From Rubrolithibacter danxiaensis (GTDB taxonomy: Bacteria > Bacteroidota > Bacteroidia > Sphingobacteriales > Sphingobacteriaceae): a DNA stretch of 64,000 nt. Positions 26,673 through 36,331 of the stretch are shown here, one piece after another. The notes below the pieces were generated by a model. That model was not told the origin of the DNA. It worked only from the letters and a program-made list of their open reading frames with translations, and did no database searches. The stretch is taken from the NCBI RefSeq assembly GCF_047272945.1, contig NZ_JBKOPS010000001.1:248001-312000 (forward strand). Reading direction: 5' to 3'. Numbering within the stretch: position 1 is the first letter of the stretch; every line of letters begins with the position of its first letter. The position numbers were made by a program, and so were the translations under genes.

Positions 26673-27581
26673 ATGAGAAGAACTTTATCCATATTATTTT
26701 GCTTTTGGGCGATAAATGGATTTGCACAGCAACAGGCCATGTTCTCGCAGTATATGTTCAACGGACTTCTAATCAACCCTGCCTATTCTTCTTTAGATGA
26801 AACCTTAAATATTAAAACTTTATACAGAAGGCAATGGACAAGTTTTGAAGGAGCGCCAAACACACAAACTTTTTCTATTCATGCTCCCATAAAGGCTTCT
26901 AATACTTCTGTTGGAATAATTATGATGAGAGATCAGATAGGTGAGGTAATTAATGATAAAACGATCCTGTTAACGGCGGCACAGCGGGTGAAAGTTGCAA
27001 GCGCCACTTATCTTAACCTGGGAATTAATTTCGGGGTGAGTAAATATTCGGCATCTTATACCGATGTTGCAGATTTTGACACCAGCATTGACCCCGTATT
27101 TACTGATCAGAATAATTTAAGAAGTAATATAGGCTTCGGCGTATTGCTTTTCTCCAAACGTTATTTTGTAGGATTTTCCTCTCCATTTTTTCATTCTAAA
27201 ATTTTTCAGGACAATTCGAATCCCGGTACACCTTCTTTTCGTCCTCATTATTTACTCGCGGCAGCATATTTATTGGATATAGGTGAATCTTTTAAATTAA
27301 AACCAAATACTTTAATTAAATACGTAAGCGGAGCACCTGTGCAGGTTGATCTGAATATTAATTTACTTATTAAAGAAAGGGTCTGGATCGGAGCATCCTG
27401 GCGATCTTTCGATTCTTTTGATTTTCTTACCCAAATTGAATTCTTACCCGGATTCCAGATAGGGTATGCGTATGATTTTACAACTTCCGATCTTTTTGAT
27501 CAGCAAAAAGGCTCGCATGAAATTATGTTAAATTACAGGATTCCACTTAAAGGAAGGAGTTTTCCACGATGCTATTTTTAA
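26673..27581 (+). CDS. PorP/SprF family type IX secretion system membrane protein
   Basis: A 302-residue outer-membrane protein with a signal peptide (about 1-18) and the family opening 'QQAMFSQYMFNGLLINPAYSS', then about a dozen predicted beta-strands. PorP/SprF proteins work with the type IX secretion system and each often serves one large surface adhesin encoded next door. No such adhesin or T9SS C-terminal sorting-domain protein is adjacent here. It is a single plus-strand gene inside the minus-strand glycosidase block. Confidence 0.9.
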   Translation: MRRTLSILFCFWAINGFAQQQAMFSQYMFNGLLINPAYSSLDETLNIKTLYRRQWTSFEGAPNTQTFSIHAPIKASNTSVGIIMMRDQIGEVINDKTILLTAAQRVKVASATYLNLGINFGVSKYSASYTDVADFDTSIDPVFTDQNNLRSNIGFGVLLFSKRYFVGFSSPFFHSKIFQDNSNPGTPSFRPHYLLAAAYLLDIGESFKLKPNTLIKYVSGAPVQVDLNINLLIKERVWIGASWRSFDSFDFLTQIEFLPGFQIGYAYDFTTSDLFDQQKGSHEIMLNYRIPLKGRSFPRCYF

Positions 27582-27646
27582 TTCCATGTTTTCAGGATGA
27601 ACTTTTATTCTCAGAAAAAAAAGATTTCATATTGATCCCAACCGAG

Positions 27647-27664
27647 GTATCCTGCACTTTCCTG
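27647..27664 (+). promoter_or_regulatory. Direct-repeat motif site A (before 2-hydroxyacid dehydrogenase)
   Basis: GTATCCTGCACTTTCCTG holds two TCCTG half-sites with 10-bp periodicity, 135 bp before the dehydrogenase start. It shares the consensus (T/A)CCTGnACTnTCCTG with sites at 31452, 37449 and 38697. Proposed operator; the regulator is not proven. Confidence 0.55.
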
Positions 27665-27799
27665 AAAAATCATCAGTTCCTCAATATTCGCCAACCTAAT
27701 TACTATTTTTTCATATATTGCTCAAAACAGTATGAGTGAAACGTCAAACCGATAATTATCAGGACGACAGCTTTATTACCTTTAAAAATATCTATTCAA

Positions 27800-28747
27800 A
27801 TGAAAATAGTTGTAGCAGACGGTTATACCTTAAATCCCGGTGATTTAAGCTGGGAGCATCTGAATACGTTAGGCGAAGTAACAATTTACGAGCGAACACC
27901 TGTCGAATTACTTGTTGAAAGATGCCGGGAGGCCGATATTGTTCTTACAAATAAAGTTCCTTTCAAAAAAGAAACACTCGAAAAACTTCCCGGATTAAAG
28001 CTGATCAGTGTGCTTGCTACGGGATATAACATTATCGACATAGAGGTTGCAAAAAAGCTGAAAATAAGAGTTTGCAATGTTCCCGCTTATGGAACGGCTT
28101 CTGTCGCCCAACATGTTTTTGCCTTATTACTTGAACTGACGAATCATGTAGGATTAAATGCAAGAGCTACCGCTGAAGGTAAATGGGAAAGAAATCCTGA
28201 TTTCTGCTTTTCAGAAAAGCCTATATCGGAATTAAGCGGAAAAGTTTTTGGAATTGTAGGAATGGGCGATATCGGCGAACAGGTTGCCCGCATCGCTGCA
28301 GCTTTTGGTTTAAAAGTAATTTATAACAACAGAAATAAAAAGCAAACGGAATTAGCTGAATACCATGAGATGAAAAGCTTATTTTCTCAAAGTGATTTCA
28401 TTTCCCTCCATTGCCCCCTTACCGAAGAAAACCAGCAATTTGTAAATAAGGATCTGATTGAATTAATGAAACGCTCCGCTTTTATTATTAATACAGCAAG
28501 AGGTCAGCTGATTAATGAGCACGATTTGGCCGAAGCATTAAATAAAAACAGGATTACCGGAGCAGCATTAGATGTTTTATCAACAGAACCTCCCCTGTCA
28601 ACAAATCCCTTATTAAAGGCAAAAAACTGTATTATTACTCCGCACAACGCCTGGATGAGCAGGGAAGCCCGTGAAAGGATGATGAATACGACAATAAAAA
28701 ACATTGAAGCTTTTCTGAACGGAAACGCAATAAATGTGGTGGCATAA
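27800..28747 (+). CDS. D-2-hydroxyacid dehydrogenase (glycerate dehydrogenase-like)
   Basis: A 315-residue NAD-dependent dehydrogenase. Catalytic domain halves flank the Rossmann fold 'GIVGMGDIGEQVARIAAAFG'; the catalytic triad appears as Arg in 'NTARGQLINE', Glu in 'DVLSTEPP' and His in 'ITPHNAWMS'. Similarity is closest in style to hydroxypyruvate/glycerate dehydrogenases. It converges on a glycerate kinase gene one base beyond its stop, so a glycerate/hydroxypyruvate pathway is a sensible inference, although D-lactate dehydrogenase activity cannot be excluded. A copy of the direct-repeat motif lies upstream, which may place it under the same control as the rhamnose genes. Confidence 0.9.
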   Translation: MKIVVADGYTLNPGDLSWEHLNTLGEVTIYERTPVELLVERCREADIVLTNKVPFKKETLEKLPGLKLISVLATGYNIIDIEVAKKLKIRVCNVPAYGTASVAQHVFALLLELTNHVGLNARATAEGKWERNPDFCFSEKPISELSGKVFGIVGMGDIGEQVARIAAAFGLKVIYNNRNKKQTELAEYHEMKSLFSQSDFISLHCPLTEENQQFVNKDLIELMKRSAFIINTARGQLINEHDLAEALNKNRITGAALDVLSTEPPLSTNPLLKAKNCIITPHNAWMSREARERMMNTTIKNIEAFLNGNAINVVA

Positions 28748-28748
28748 A

Positions 28749-29885
28749 CTACTTATTGTAATTCGAACCTAATACTTGTGCAATATTAAAGGCTGTTTCA
28801 GAAACCAGTTCAGATGCTTTTTCAATCGCTTCTTCCAGGAGCATTGGTCGGTTTACAATTGAAAAGGCTGATAAAACCTTTAGTTTTTTCAGTTCTTCAC
28901 ATGTTAAATCTAAACTGCCGCAAATAGCTATAAGCGGTTTATTGTATTTCAAACACAACCCGGATATTTCTGAAATTAATTTACCCTCTAAAGTCTGTTT
29001 ATCAATTTTTCCTTCTGCTGTAATAACAATATCGGCATCTTTTATATGCTTCTCTGCTTCACTATACTGAAATACAAGCTCTGAGCCGCTTATTAATTTT
29101 GCATTTAAAAAAGCCATACAGCCTGCTCCCATTCCGCCTGCCGCTCCGGCCCCGGGAACTGAGGAGATATCCGTTCCTAAATCTCTTTTTAACACTTCCG
29201 AAAAATGAATCATCCCTCTCTCGAGTTCTTCAACTAACTGCCGGTCTGCACCTTTTTGAGGCGCATAAACTCTGCTTGCTCCGTTTTCTCCGGTTAACGG
29301 ATTTATAACATCACAGGCAACTTCTATGCATAGGTTACTCAGAGGTATTTTTTCGGAAGAATCTATTGAATCGATATTTATCAGATTTTCCCCGATTGGT
29401 TTTATATCTTTTCCATCTTTATTAAGAAAACGATAGCCTACAGCTGCCGCCATTCCAATTCCGCAATCGTTTGTAGCACTGCCACCCACTCCGATAATGA
29501 TTTTTTCAACACCCAATTTTAATGCTTCAGCTATTAATTGCCCTGTACCAAAAGAAGAGGTAACTGCACAGTTATATTCAGATGGTTTTAATAGGTGCAG
29601 TCCTGAAGCCTGAGCCATTTCCATGAAAGCTGTTTTTCTATCTTCAGACAATAAAACGCTTGCTTTTATAGGACGAAATAAAGGATCGGATACTAAAAAT
29701 TCATGTTTCGTTACAGAAATATAATGACGAATTACTTCGATTAATCCGTCACCTCCATCGGATAAAGGCATTTTGAAAATTTCAAAATTTCCGGATGATT
29801 TTGAAAAACCCCTGCTTACAGCTTCACAAACTTCAAAACTGTTTAACGAATCTTTAAATTTGTCGGCAGCAACTACTACTTTCAT
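28749..29885 (-). CDS. Glycerate kinase (GlxK/GarK family)
   Basis: A 378-residue glycerate 2-kinase-type enzyme. Recognised by the start 'MKVVVAADKFKDSLNSFEVCEAVSRGF', 'SDGGDGLIEVI', 'IIGVGGSATNDCGIGMAAAVGYRF' and 'GAGAAGGMGAGCMAFLNAKL'. It phosphorylates D-glycerate to feed glycolysis. The gene is convergent with the hydroxyacid dehydrogenase, with only one base between the stop codons and no room for a terminator, so transcripts probably overlap. The pair likely serves the same three-carbon acid. Confidence 0.93.
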   Translation of the reverse strand: MKVVVAADKFKDSLNSFEVCEAVSRGFSKSSGNFEIFKMPLSDGGDGLIEVIRHYISVTKHEFLVSDPLFRPIKASVLLSEDRKTAFMEMAQASGLHLLKPSEYNCAVTSSFGTGQLIAEALKLGVEKIIIGVGGSATNDCGIGMAAAVGYRFLNKDGKDIKPIGENLINIDSIDSSEKIPLSNLCIEVACDVINPLTGENGASRVYAPQKGADRQLVEELERGMIHFSEVLKRDLGTDISSVPGAGAAGGMGAGCMAFLNAKLISGSELVFQYSEAEKHIKDADIVITAEGKIDKQTLEGKLISEISGLCLKYNKPLIAICGSLDLTCEELKKLKVLSAFSIVNRPMLLEEAIEKASELVSETAFNIAQVLGSNYNK

Positions 29886-29953
29886 ATTGAAATAATGTAT
29901 TCTTCAGCAAGATACAATGAATCAGAAAAACAGCTTCATGTCCTTTCCAAATC

Positions 29954-31399
29954 TTATTCAAATACATTCCCATTAACCAGTGTAACCATGCTCAATGCTG
30001 GCAGTATAATTTCATCTTTTTTTACTTTTTTCTCTTTTTTCTTACAATTATCACTGGCAGTAGTGTAATAGAAATCGAACTCTTCCGGAATATCTGCTCC
30101 TGTTAAATTAACTTTTACTTTTTTATTTGTAGGATTAATTAAAACGACTGTAAAAGAACCCATGTTTTCATTTTCAAAAGCGACACCAGATACTTTATCA
30201 GCATTGTTAAATGTAAGTTTTATCATTCGGGATCCGGGCCTGATAAAGCGGTAAAAATGTTTGGAAGTATAATATTTTTTCCCAGCCTGCATTCCGTTCA
30301 TCAACGAATAATCTTCATCGCCGCCGCTACCCTGCCACCAAACCCATCCCGATATTTTGCCGTAATATAAAGCTGCAAGAATATCCATACCCAGATCTAA
30401 AGCGCCTGGTTTATCTCCAATTTTTGTCCAGTTATTGCCGTAACCCGAGGTCTCCGTCATCCAAACCGGCTTATTGGATGGCTCTGCATATTCAGTTCTT
30501 ACCGTTTGCCACAGGCCGGCAACTTTTGATGATTCTGTAGGCTTTATTCCCTCCAGATAACCATGAAGTGCCCAGATATCCAACATACTCAAAGCTTCTG
30601 GATCTTTCATGATATCGGCTCCGTAAAACCATTGCCTGTCTGTACCGCCTTCCATTTCCAACATATTTTCAGAGCCAAAAATCTTTACGTTCGGGAACCT
30701 TGCTTTTACTACAGGTACTACGTTTTTCAACATTTGTGAATACCATTTTTGCGGCTTATAAACGCAGGAGTTATAAGGTTCGACAAATAAAGGCTCATTT
30801 TGCGGACTGATGGCATAAACATCAACGCCGCTATTTTTATATAATTGAATTCCATCCGCAAGCCAGTTAGCAAATTGAGTATATTTTGCAGGATCGAGGG
30901 TACCACCTTTTATGGTACCGTAAGGGTGTGGCGTTCCTGAAATGGGTTCGTTTGTATTGGTATCAACCGCACATTTCAATTCGGCCGGAGGCGACCATAT
31001 TGTAAATATAACTTTTAACGGCACTTTATTTTCTCTGGCAACTTTTGCCAGTCCTTCAACTACCGGCTTATCTTTTTCCCAGTTTGAATCCTGATTCTGC
31101 GCAGGCGTAGCAGGTGGGTGGTATTCATTTCGCCAGATAGTAATTCCCAAATCATTAATTACCTGCTTAGCCCAGGCTTCGCTGTATAATTTGCTTTGGT
31201 CCTGCTCCCACCACACATCCTGGGCACCAAAAAAACCAAAACCGTCTATTGACTGGTATTTTTCGGCCCGGTTGATCTCAATTCTGGTTGTTATATCAAA
31301 GGAAGAAGTACCTGACTCATTTTTAACCGCACTTTTTTTACAGCTGTTAAAAAAAGCAAGGCCGGCTATCACAATACATACAGAATTCTTTAAGATCAT
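29954..31399 (-). CDS. GH30 family glycoside hydrolase, lipoprotein
   Basis: A 481-residue lipoprotein (lipobox 'LAFFNSCKK', Cys20). The barrel begins 'YQSIDGFGFFGAQDVWW'. Acid/base Glu202 is in 'ISPQNEPLFVEP' and nucleophile Glu316 in 'VWMTETSGYGNNW', as in clan A GH30 enzymes; a C-terminal beta-sandwich follows. GH30 members include xylanases, beta-1,6-glucanases and beta-1,6-galactanases; with rhamnosidase, galactosidase and fucosidases nearby, a pectin side-chain or arabinogalactan target is plausible but not proven. A direct-repeat motif site lies about 50 bp before its start. Confidence 0.88.
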   Translation of the reverse strand: MILKNSVCIVIAGLAFFNSCKKSAVKNESGTSSFDITTRIEINRAEKYQSIDGFGFFGAQDVWWEQDQSKLYSEAWAKQVINDLGITIWRNEYHPPATPAQNQDSNWEKDKPVVEGLAKVARENKVPLKVIFTIWSPPAELKCAVDTNTNEPISGTPHPYGTIKGGTLDPAKYTQFANWLADGIQLYKNSGVDVYAISPQNEPLFVEPYNSCVYKPQKWYSQMLKNVVPVVKARFPNVKIFGSENMLEMEGGTDRQWFYGADIMKDPEALSMLDIWALHGYLEGIKPTESSKVAGLWQTVRTEYAEPSNKPVWMTETSGYGNNWTKIGDKPGALDLGMDILAALYYGKISGWVWWQGSGGDEDYSLMNGMQAGKKYYTSKHFYRFIRPGSRMIKLTFNNADKVSGVAFENENMGSFTVVLINPTNKKVKVNLTGADIPEEFDFYYTTASDNCKKKEKKVKKDEIILPALSMVTLVNGNVFE

Positions 31400-31451
31400 A
31401 TTAATTGGTTAAGATTAGTACCGAAACTAATTGATCTCTGTTTCTTAAGTA

Positions 31452-31466
31452 TCCTGAACTATCCTG
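31452..31466. promoter_or_regulatory. Direct-repeat motif site B (before GH30)
   Basis: TCCTGAACTATCCTG, preceded by GTA, lies 53 bp upstream of the GH30 start and downstream of the GH78 stop. Same consensus as sites A, C and D. On the GH30 coding strand the motif is in reverse orientation. Confidence 0.55.
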
Positions 31467-31489
31467 TATTATCACAAATTAAAATGCTC

Positions 31490-34270
31490 CTATAATTGAG
31501 ATGAAAAATTATAATCCCCTGAACCGACCGATATTACTGCATATCCCTTTTCGTACCGCACAAATTTCACTCCCGACGCTTTTAAATCTTTTCCTCCTTC
31601 TTGCAATTCTCCGTTATTTTTTGATGGGATCCATATCTCGGCAGTAGTATTTGCAGGTACTGAAACCTTTAGATGAAAGTTCTCTTTATCTTTTTTCCAG
31701 TCGCTTACAATTTTTCCCCGAACAGACTGATAACTTCCTTTTGCCCATGTTAAATCGCCTGCGGGCTGCGGTTTTATAATAATCTTTTTAAAGGCAGGGG
31801 CAGCAGAGTTAATTCCTAAAAGAGATTTATAGAACCATTCTTCTATGGAACCGAACATAGGATGATTTTGAGAAGCGGCATTATCAGGATAAGCCCATGT
31901 TTCCCATAAAGTTGTGGCTCCTTTGGATAACATGTATCCCCATCCGGGAAAATCACGGTGGTTAGCCAGTCGGTAAGCAATATCATTTTGATCTCTTTCC
32001 CTGAGAATGTCAAACATCATTTGGGTAGAAAATATACCGGTAGCTATATGCCAGTTATGACGGGCAAATTCATCCATAAGCACCTTAAAACTGGCCTCCT
32101 TTTCGGGAGAGAAATTATACCACAAAGCAAATATCTGTGCTGATTGCGTGGCATTATCAAATCTTCCGGTACCGGGGATAAGAAATTTCTTCACGATAGC
32201 ATTTTTTATTTTCTCGGCAAGAGCCGCGTAGTTAACAGAATCTTGCTTTTTACCTAAAATCCCTGCAAATTCGGACACTAATAATACATGATGGTAATAG
32301 AAAGCAGAAGCGGTAAAAGCTTCAGGTTTAGGATCCAGCGCTTCGTGGTCACTAATATCCCAATAAAAAAGACCATCTACCGCTTTAGAATTTATAAAGT
32401 CTATCTGCCGCCTAAAGGCGGGATAGTTTTCCTCGATAATTCTTTTATCCCCATAATACTCATACAGTTGCTTCTGAACATAGGGAAATGCCAGCTGCCA
32501 GCCTAATGGGCCCGACTTGTCACCAATACCCAAAACTGCAATTCCCGTACTTGGAGCAATTTCGGTTATACCTCCTGCCGGTAACTGCTCGTTTGCAAAA
32601 TCGCGAACAGTTTTGCGATAGAAGTTGGCCATATTGAAATTGTAGATATAAGATGGAGAGGTAACAACAATGTCTGCGCCGTAGCCCATTTTTTCCCTTC
32701 CCGGACAATCTGACTGAACGCTGAAAACATTGCTTAAAAAAGTCCATTTTATCACCTCGTGCAGCTTATTAAACATTTGATTTGATGAAGAAAAAGTTCC
32801 ATTTGAATCAAGGTCTGAATTCATTCTTAATCCTTCAATATCATTAAGTGTTGGTTTGCCCGGCCATCCTGTAACTTCTACATATCTGAAGCCGTGAAAG
32901 GTAAATCGTGGCGCCCAAATCTCAGTTCCTTTTCCTTTTAAAGTATAGCTATCTTCCTGCCATGCCGTTTTTGGTGCTCCCGGCCCGCCTTTCAGGTTCC
33001 ACATTTCTTTAATATGGCCGGCTACGGTTGTCAAAAAATTCAATCTTCCGTCAGGATGTATATCTTCTCCGTAACGCAGCGTAATTTTTGAACCAGTTGG
33101 ACCTTTTACTTTTATTCGGGCAACTCCGGCAAAATTTTGCCCCATATCAACAATAAAAGTATCTTTTCCAACTTCTGTAATTTCGACAGGTTTTAAAACT
33201 TTAGTTACTCTTACCGGAGGCTGCATTTGTGCTGTTAAAATTCCGGATGGCCCTTTTGCGATTGCAGCTTTTTTCCATCCGGTGCTATTGGAAACAAACC
33301 AATCTGACCTTTCTAACCGGGCATCGTAATGTTCGCCTAAATAAATGCTGTTTCTCAAAATCGGCCCTGGTGCAGTGAGCCAGGTTTCATCCGTGTTTAC
33401 CTGTTCCTTTGTACCATCAGCATACTTTATCAAAATTTGTGCTTTAAGAACAGGACGACCGGTTTGCTGAACGTCCCGGATATTATAACGTCCGAACAGC
33501 TGAAGAGGTAAGGGATTATACCAGCCATTTCCCAGCATAACCCCAAAGATGTTTTTACCTGTTTTTACTTGGGATGTAATGTCGTAAGTTGAATATAAGT
33601 CCTGCTTACTGTAAGTTGTAAAACCCGGATCTAAAACATTATCGCCTATCTTTTCACCATTGATAAAGGCTTCATAGTAACCTAACCCGCTTATGTATAA
33701 TCGTGCAGAAGCAACCTTCTTAATTGCATTTATCTCTTTTTTAAAAAGCGGCATCGGGTCATTCTGATAAAAATCTTCATCCCGCTCAAACTGCTTGCTG
33801 CCGTCGCCTATCCATTTTGCCTGCCAGTCTGATTCTTTAAGCATAGCTGTTTCAAACCATGCAACAGCACTCCAATCAGACACCTGACCTTTTTGATCGA
33901 AAACTCTTACTTTCCAGTAATATCGTGTAAAAGGTTTTAAAGGGTTGCCGGCATATTCAATATGAAGACTCTCGGAAGATGTTACTTTTCCACTTTCCCA
34001 AACAATTGCTTCGGTGCCATTCAAATTGCTGCTGACAATAATTTCATAGGCGTTTTGTACCTGGTTCCTTTGTGCTGAACTTAACATCCAGCCCAACCTT
34101 GGTTTTTGTATATCGATACCTAAAGGATTCTCCCTGTATTCACACGTAAGAGTTTGCGGTATTAATGGAGACGAGGCTTTGATGATCAAGGGATACACAA
34201 AGGAGAAAACAACCAATAAAATATAAAATTTAATTTGTTTGATTGCAGGTATTTTGAGGTTGAGAATCAT
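31490..34270 (-). CDS. GH78 family alpha-L-rhamnosidase
   Basis: A 926-residue secreted enzyme: N-terminal signal segment, Bac_rhamnosid_N-like and beta-sandwich domains ('TCEYRENPLGIDIQKPRLGWMLSS', 'ARLYISGLGYYEAFINGEKIGDNVLDPGFT'), then the (alpha/alpha)6 barrel. The general-acid region reads 'DCPGREKMGYGAD' (Glu526) and the likely base is Glu790 in 'GATTLWETW'. It removes terminal alpha-L-rhamnose from plant rhamnogalacturonan or glycosides. Rhamnose released by it would feed the rha operon at 38.9-47.5 kb. Upstream at 34335-34350 is a degenerate relative of the direct-repeat motif. Confidence 0.95.
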   Translation of the reverse strand: MILNLKIPAIKQIKFYILLVVFSFVYPLIIKASSPLIPQTLTCEYRENPLGIDIQKPRLGWMLSSAQRNQVQNAYEIIVSSNLNGTEAIVWESGKVTSSESLHIEYAGNPLKPFTRYYWKVRVFDQKGQVSDWSAVAWFETAMLKESDWQAKWIGDGSKQFERDEDFYQNDPMPLFKKEINAIKKVASARLYISGLGYYEAFINGEKIGDNVLDPGFTTYSKQDLYSTYDITSQVKTGKNIFGVMLGNGWYNPLPLQLFGRYNIRDVQQTGRPVLKAQILIKYADGTKEQVNTDETWLTAPGPILRNSIYLGEHYDARLERSDWFVSNSTGWKKAAIAKGPSGILTAQMQPPVRVTKVLKPVEITEVGKDTFIVDMGQNFAGVARIKVKGPTGSKITLRYGEDIHPDGRLNFLTTVAGHIKEMWNLKGGPGAPKTAWQEDSYTLKGKGTEIWAPRFTFHGFRYVEVTGWPGKPTLNDIEGLRMNSDLDSNGTFSSSNQMFNKLHEVIKWTFLSNVFSVQSDCPGREKMGYGADIVVTSPSYIYNFNMANFYRKTVRDFANEQLPAGGITEIAPSTGIAVLGIGDKSGPLGWQLAFPYVQKQLYEYYGDKRIIEENYPAFRRQIDFINSKAVDGLFYWDISDHEALDPKPEAFTASAFYYHHVLLVSEFAGILGKKQDSVNYAALAEKIKNAIVKKFLIPGTGRFDNATQSAQIFALWYNFSPEKEASFKVLMDEFARHNWHIATGIFSTQMMFDILRERDQNDIAYRLANHRDFPGWGYMLSKGATTLWETWAYPDNAASQNHPMFGSIEEWFYKSLLGINSAAPAFKKIIIKPQPAGDLTWAKGSYQSVRGKIVSDWKKDKENFHLKVSVPANTTAEIWIPSKNNGELQEGGKDLKASGVKFVRYEKGYAVISVGSGDYNFSSQL

Positions 34271-34334
34271 TAGTTGTAATACAAATGCTTTATCCGATAA
34301 AAGTAGAAAACAGGCTTATTTTTGCTGTCATGCC

Positions 34335-34350
34335 GTATCCTGCCTGCCTG
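34335..34350. promoter_or_regulatory. Degenerate motif-like site before GH78
   Basis: GTATCCTGCCTGCCTG begins exactly like the direct-repeat motif but the second half is shifted by two bases. It lies 65 bp before the GH78 start. It may be a weaker site or chance. Confidence 0.25.
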
Positions 34351-34373
34351 CTACATTTACTTCTGAAAAGATC

Positions 34374-36296
34374 TTAATTTTTTTCTGTCGGTGATAATAC
34401 AAGCGTAAAACCTCCATGCGGAAGCACATCTATATCTAAAGAGCTTTTTCTATCCAAATGGGTTTCTGTTACTTTAATTTCTCTTCCTGCTTTCCCGTCA
34501 GAAAAGAGGATGGCTTTATAGGTTTTACCATTTAGAAAAGGCAATTTGAGATTAATTTTTATAGCCTGATCATTACCACTCGCTCCTGCAACATACCAAT
34601 TGTTGCCATTTTTCCGGGCGATAACTGTTTCTTTCCCGGGTTCACCCTGAACAAATTTTGTATCGTCCCAGGTAGTAGGTACTTTACGCAGAAACTCTTT
34701 TATTCTGTTATCCAGATTCTGATAATAAGCTGCCCTGTCTGCAAAATGCAGAATTCCGGTTTCAAACAAAACGCTTAAGGCCAGTTCCTGCGCATTGGTT
34801 GTAACATGCGGACAGCATTCGTAATCAGAGAAAGTTACAGGCGTATAATCCATCGGGCCAACTACGTTTCTGGTATATGTTAAAATATTATTCTGAACCG
34901 GCGCCTGCTGTGCAAATTCGTTACTCCAACCATAGTTCTCTGCTCCTCTTACTGCTTCCATACTCATTAAATTCGGGTACGTTCTCGACCACCCCCGTGG
35001 AAGCGTACAGCCATGAAAATTAACCAAAATGTGTTCGGCGGCGGCATCTTTCAAAATGTCATGATACAGCTGAATAAGATTCTGTTTATCACTTTGAAAA
35101 AAGTCAACCTTAACTCCTTTTACACCCCATGCCCTTAACTTTTTAAACTCTTCCTTCCGTTTTACCGAATCAAACATGATATCCCGGGGCTGTTCTGTAA
35201 CTGCCGTATGAGGGCCGCTGGAATTATACCACATAAGCAACCCTATATTTTTTTCTTTAGCATATTTAACAAGGTCATCAATAGTACCACCGCCTTCCAT
35301 GATATTCCAGTTGGCATCAACTAAAGAATACTCCCAACCCATTTCATTTGCCAGGTCCACAAAGTTTTTAAGTTTACTAAAATCTCTGCTGCTGTCATGA
35401 TCTCCCCACCAACTCCAGGAAGCACGGCCGGGTTTTACCCAGCTGTAATTGCCAATACTATTAGCTTTTGACAAATGGTAAACCAGGTTCGACTCAACAA
35501 TAAGCCCTATATTTTTGGAAATAATAAAGGTGCGCCATGGAGTAGTAAAGGGAGTTTCGGAAGTAGCCGCAGCTCTGCCTACACCGGTCGCTTCACTAGG
35601 TAACGGCATGGCTAATTTGTAAACGCCATTTTCGCAATTCTGCTGCAAATGCGAGCCGAAATAACTACCCTCCAGGTTTGATTCGGTTAAAAGCAGCCAG
35701 TGTCCGGATGTTTGAAATAAAGCAGGGAATCCCCATCCTCCTTCATTTTTTGCATTTGTACCGATAGCAACACCGTTTGTATAAATTCCTTCATAAGCCG
35801 GATCGAGATCGTAATTTTGAAGCCATACTTTACCGTTTAAGGGAAGTGTAAAATTTGTATTTTCACCGGTGACAGTTACACTTTTTCCGTTTTCAGGAAA
35901 ATGATAGCGAAAGGCAACACCGTCATTATAAGCTCTTAAATCAATCTGTATAAACTGGTTTGCGGAATTTTTGAAAGAAACAGTTGTTTCATTTCCTAAT
36001 GCATGGTTAACTTTTCTTTTCCCAATAGTCAGTTCATATTTTTCGTCAATTTTTCTCGAATTAACTTTAACAAAGTTCAAATTATGCCCAAAGCTGCCGA
36101 TAGAAGTTTCTATACCTAATAAGGAAGGCTTAACAATTTCTGTATTTCCCGAAAGAACTTTATAGGATAATTGACCTTTTGCATTGGAAAGAATTAGTGT
36201 TAATGATTTATCAGGTGAATTTACGGACCATTCTTCCTGTCCAAACGCAATAAAAACCTGCAGGAGACTAAAAAGAGATAAGAGGACTTTTTTCAT
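34374..36296 (-). CDS. GH97 family glycoside hydrolase
   Basis: A 640-residue secreted enzyme with a signal peptide (about 1-19). The N-terminal beta-super-sandwich ('WSVNSPDKSLTLILSNAKGQLSYKVL') precedes a (beta/alpha)8 barrel with 'SWSWWGDHDSSRDFSKLKNFVDLANEMGWEYSLVDANW', 'GVKGVKVDFFQSDKQ' (Asp398) and 'GWSRTYPNLMSMEAVRGAENY'; a C-terminal beta domain ends the protein. GH97 includes inverting alpha-glucosidases (SusB type) and retaining alpha-galactosidases. Asp398 lies where the retaining enzymes have their nucleophile, so alpha-galactosidase is somewhat favoured. It lies 35 bp downstream of the esterase gene and is likely in its operon. Confidence 0.92.
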   Translation of the reverse strand: MKKVLLSLFSLLQVFIAFGQEEWSVNSPDKSLTLILSNAKGQLSYKVLSGNTEIVKPSLLGIETSIGSFGHNLNFVKVNSRKIDEKYELTIGKRKVNHALGNETTVSFKNSANQFIQIDLRAYNDGVAFRYHFPENGKSVTVTGENTNFTLPLNGKVWLQNYDLDPAYEGIYTNGVAIGTNAKNEGGWGFPALFQTSGHWLLLTESNLEGSYFGSHLQQNCENGVYKLAMPLPSEATGVGRAAATSETPFTTPWRTFIISKNIGLIVESNLVYHLSKANSIGNYSWVKPGRASWSWWGDHDSSRDFSKLKNFVDLANEMGWEYSLVDANWNIMEGGGTIDDLVKYAKEKNIGLLMWYNSSGPHTAVTEQPRDIMFDSVKRKEEFKKLRAWGVKGVKVDFFQSDKQNLIQLYHDILKDAAAEHILVNFHGCTLPRGWSRTYPNLMSMEAVRGAENYGWSNEFAQQAPVQNNILTYTRNVVGPMDYTPVTFSDYECCPHVTTNAQELALSVLFETGILHFADRAAYYQNLDNRIKEFLRKVPTTWDDTKFVQGEPGKETVIARKNGNNWYVAGASGNDQAIKINLKLPFLNGKTYKAILFSDGKAGREIKVTETHLDRKSSLDIDVLPHGGFTLVLSPTEKN

Positions 36297-36331
36297 TTTT
36301 TGATATTCAGATTGTTATAAGATATTTCAAT

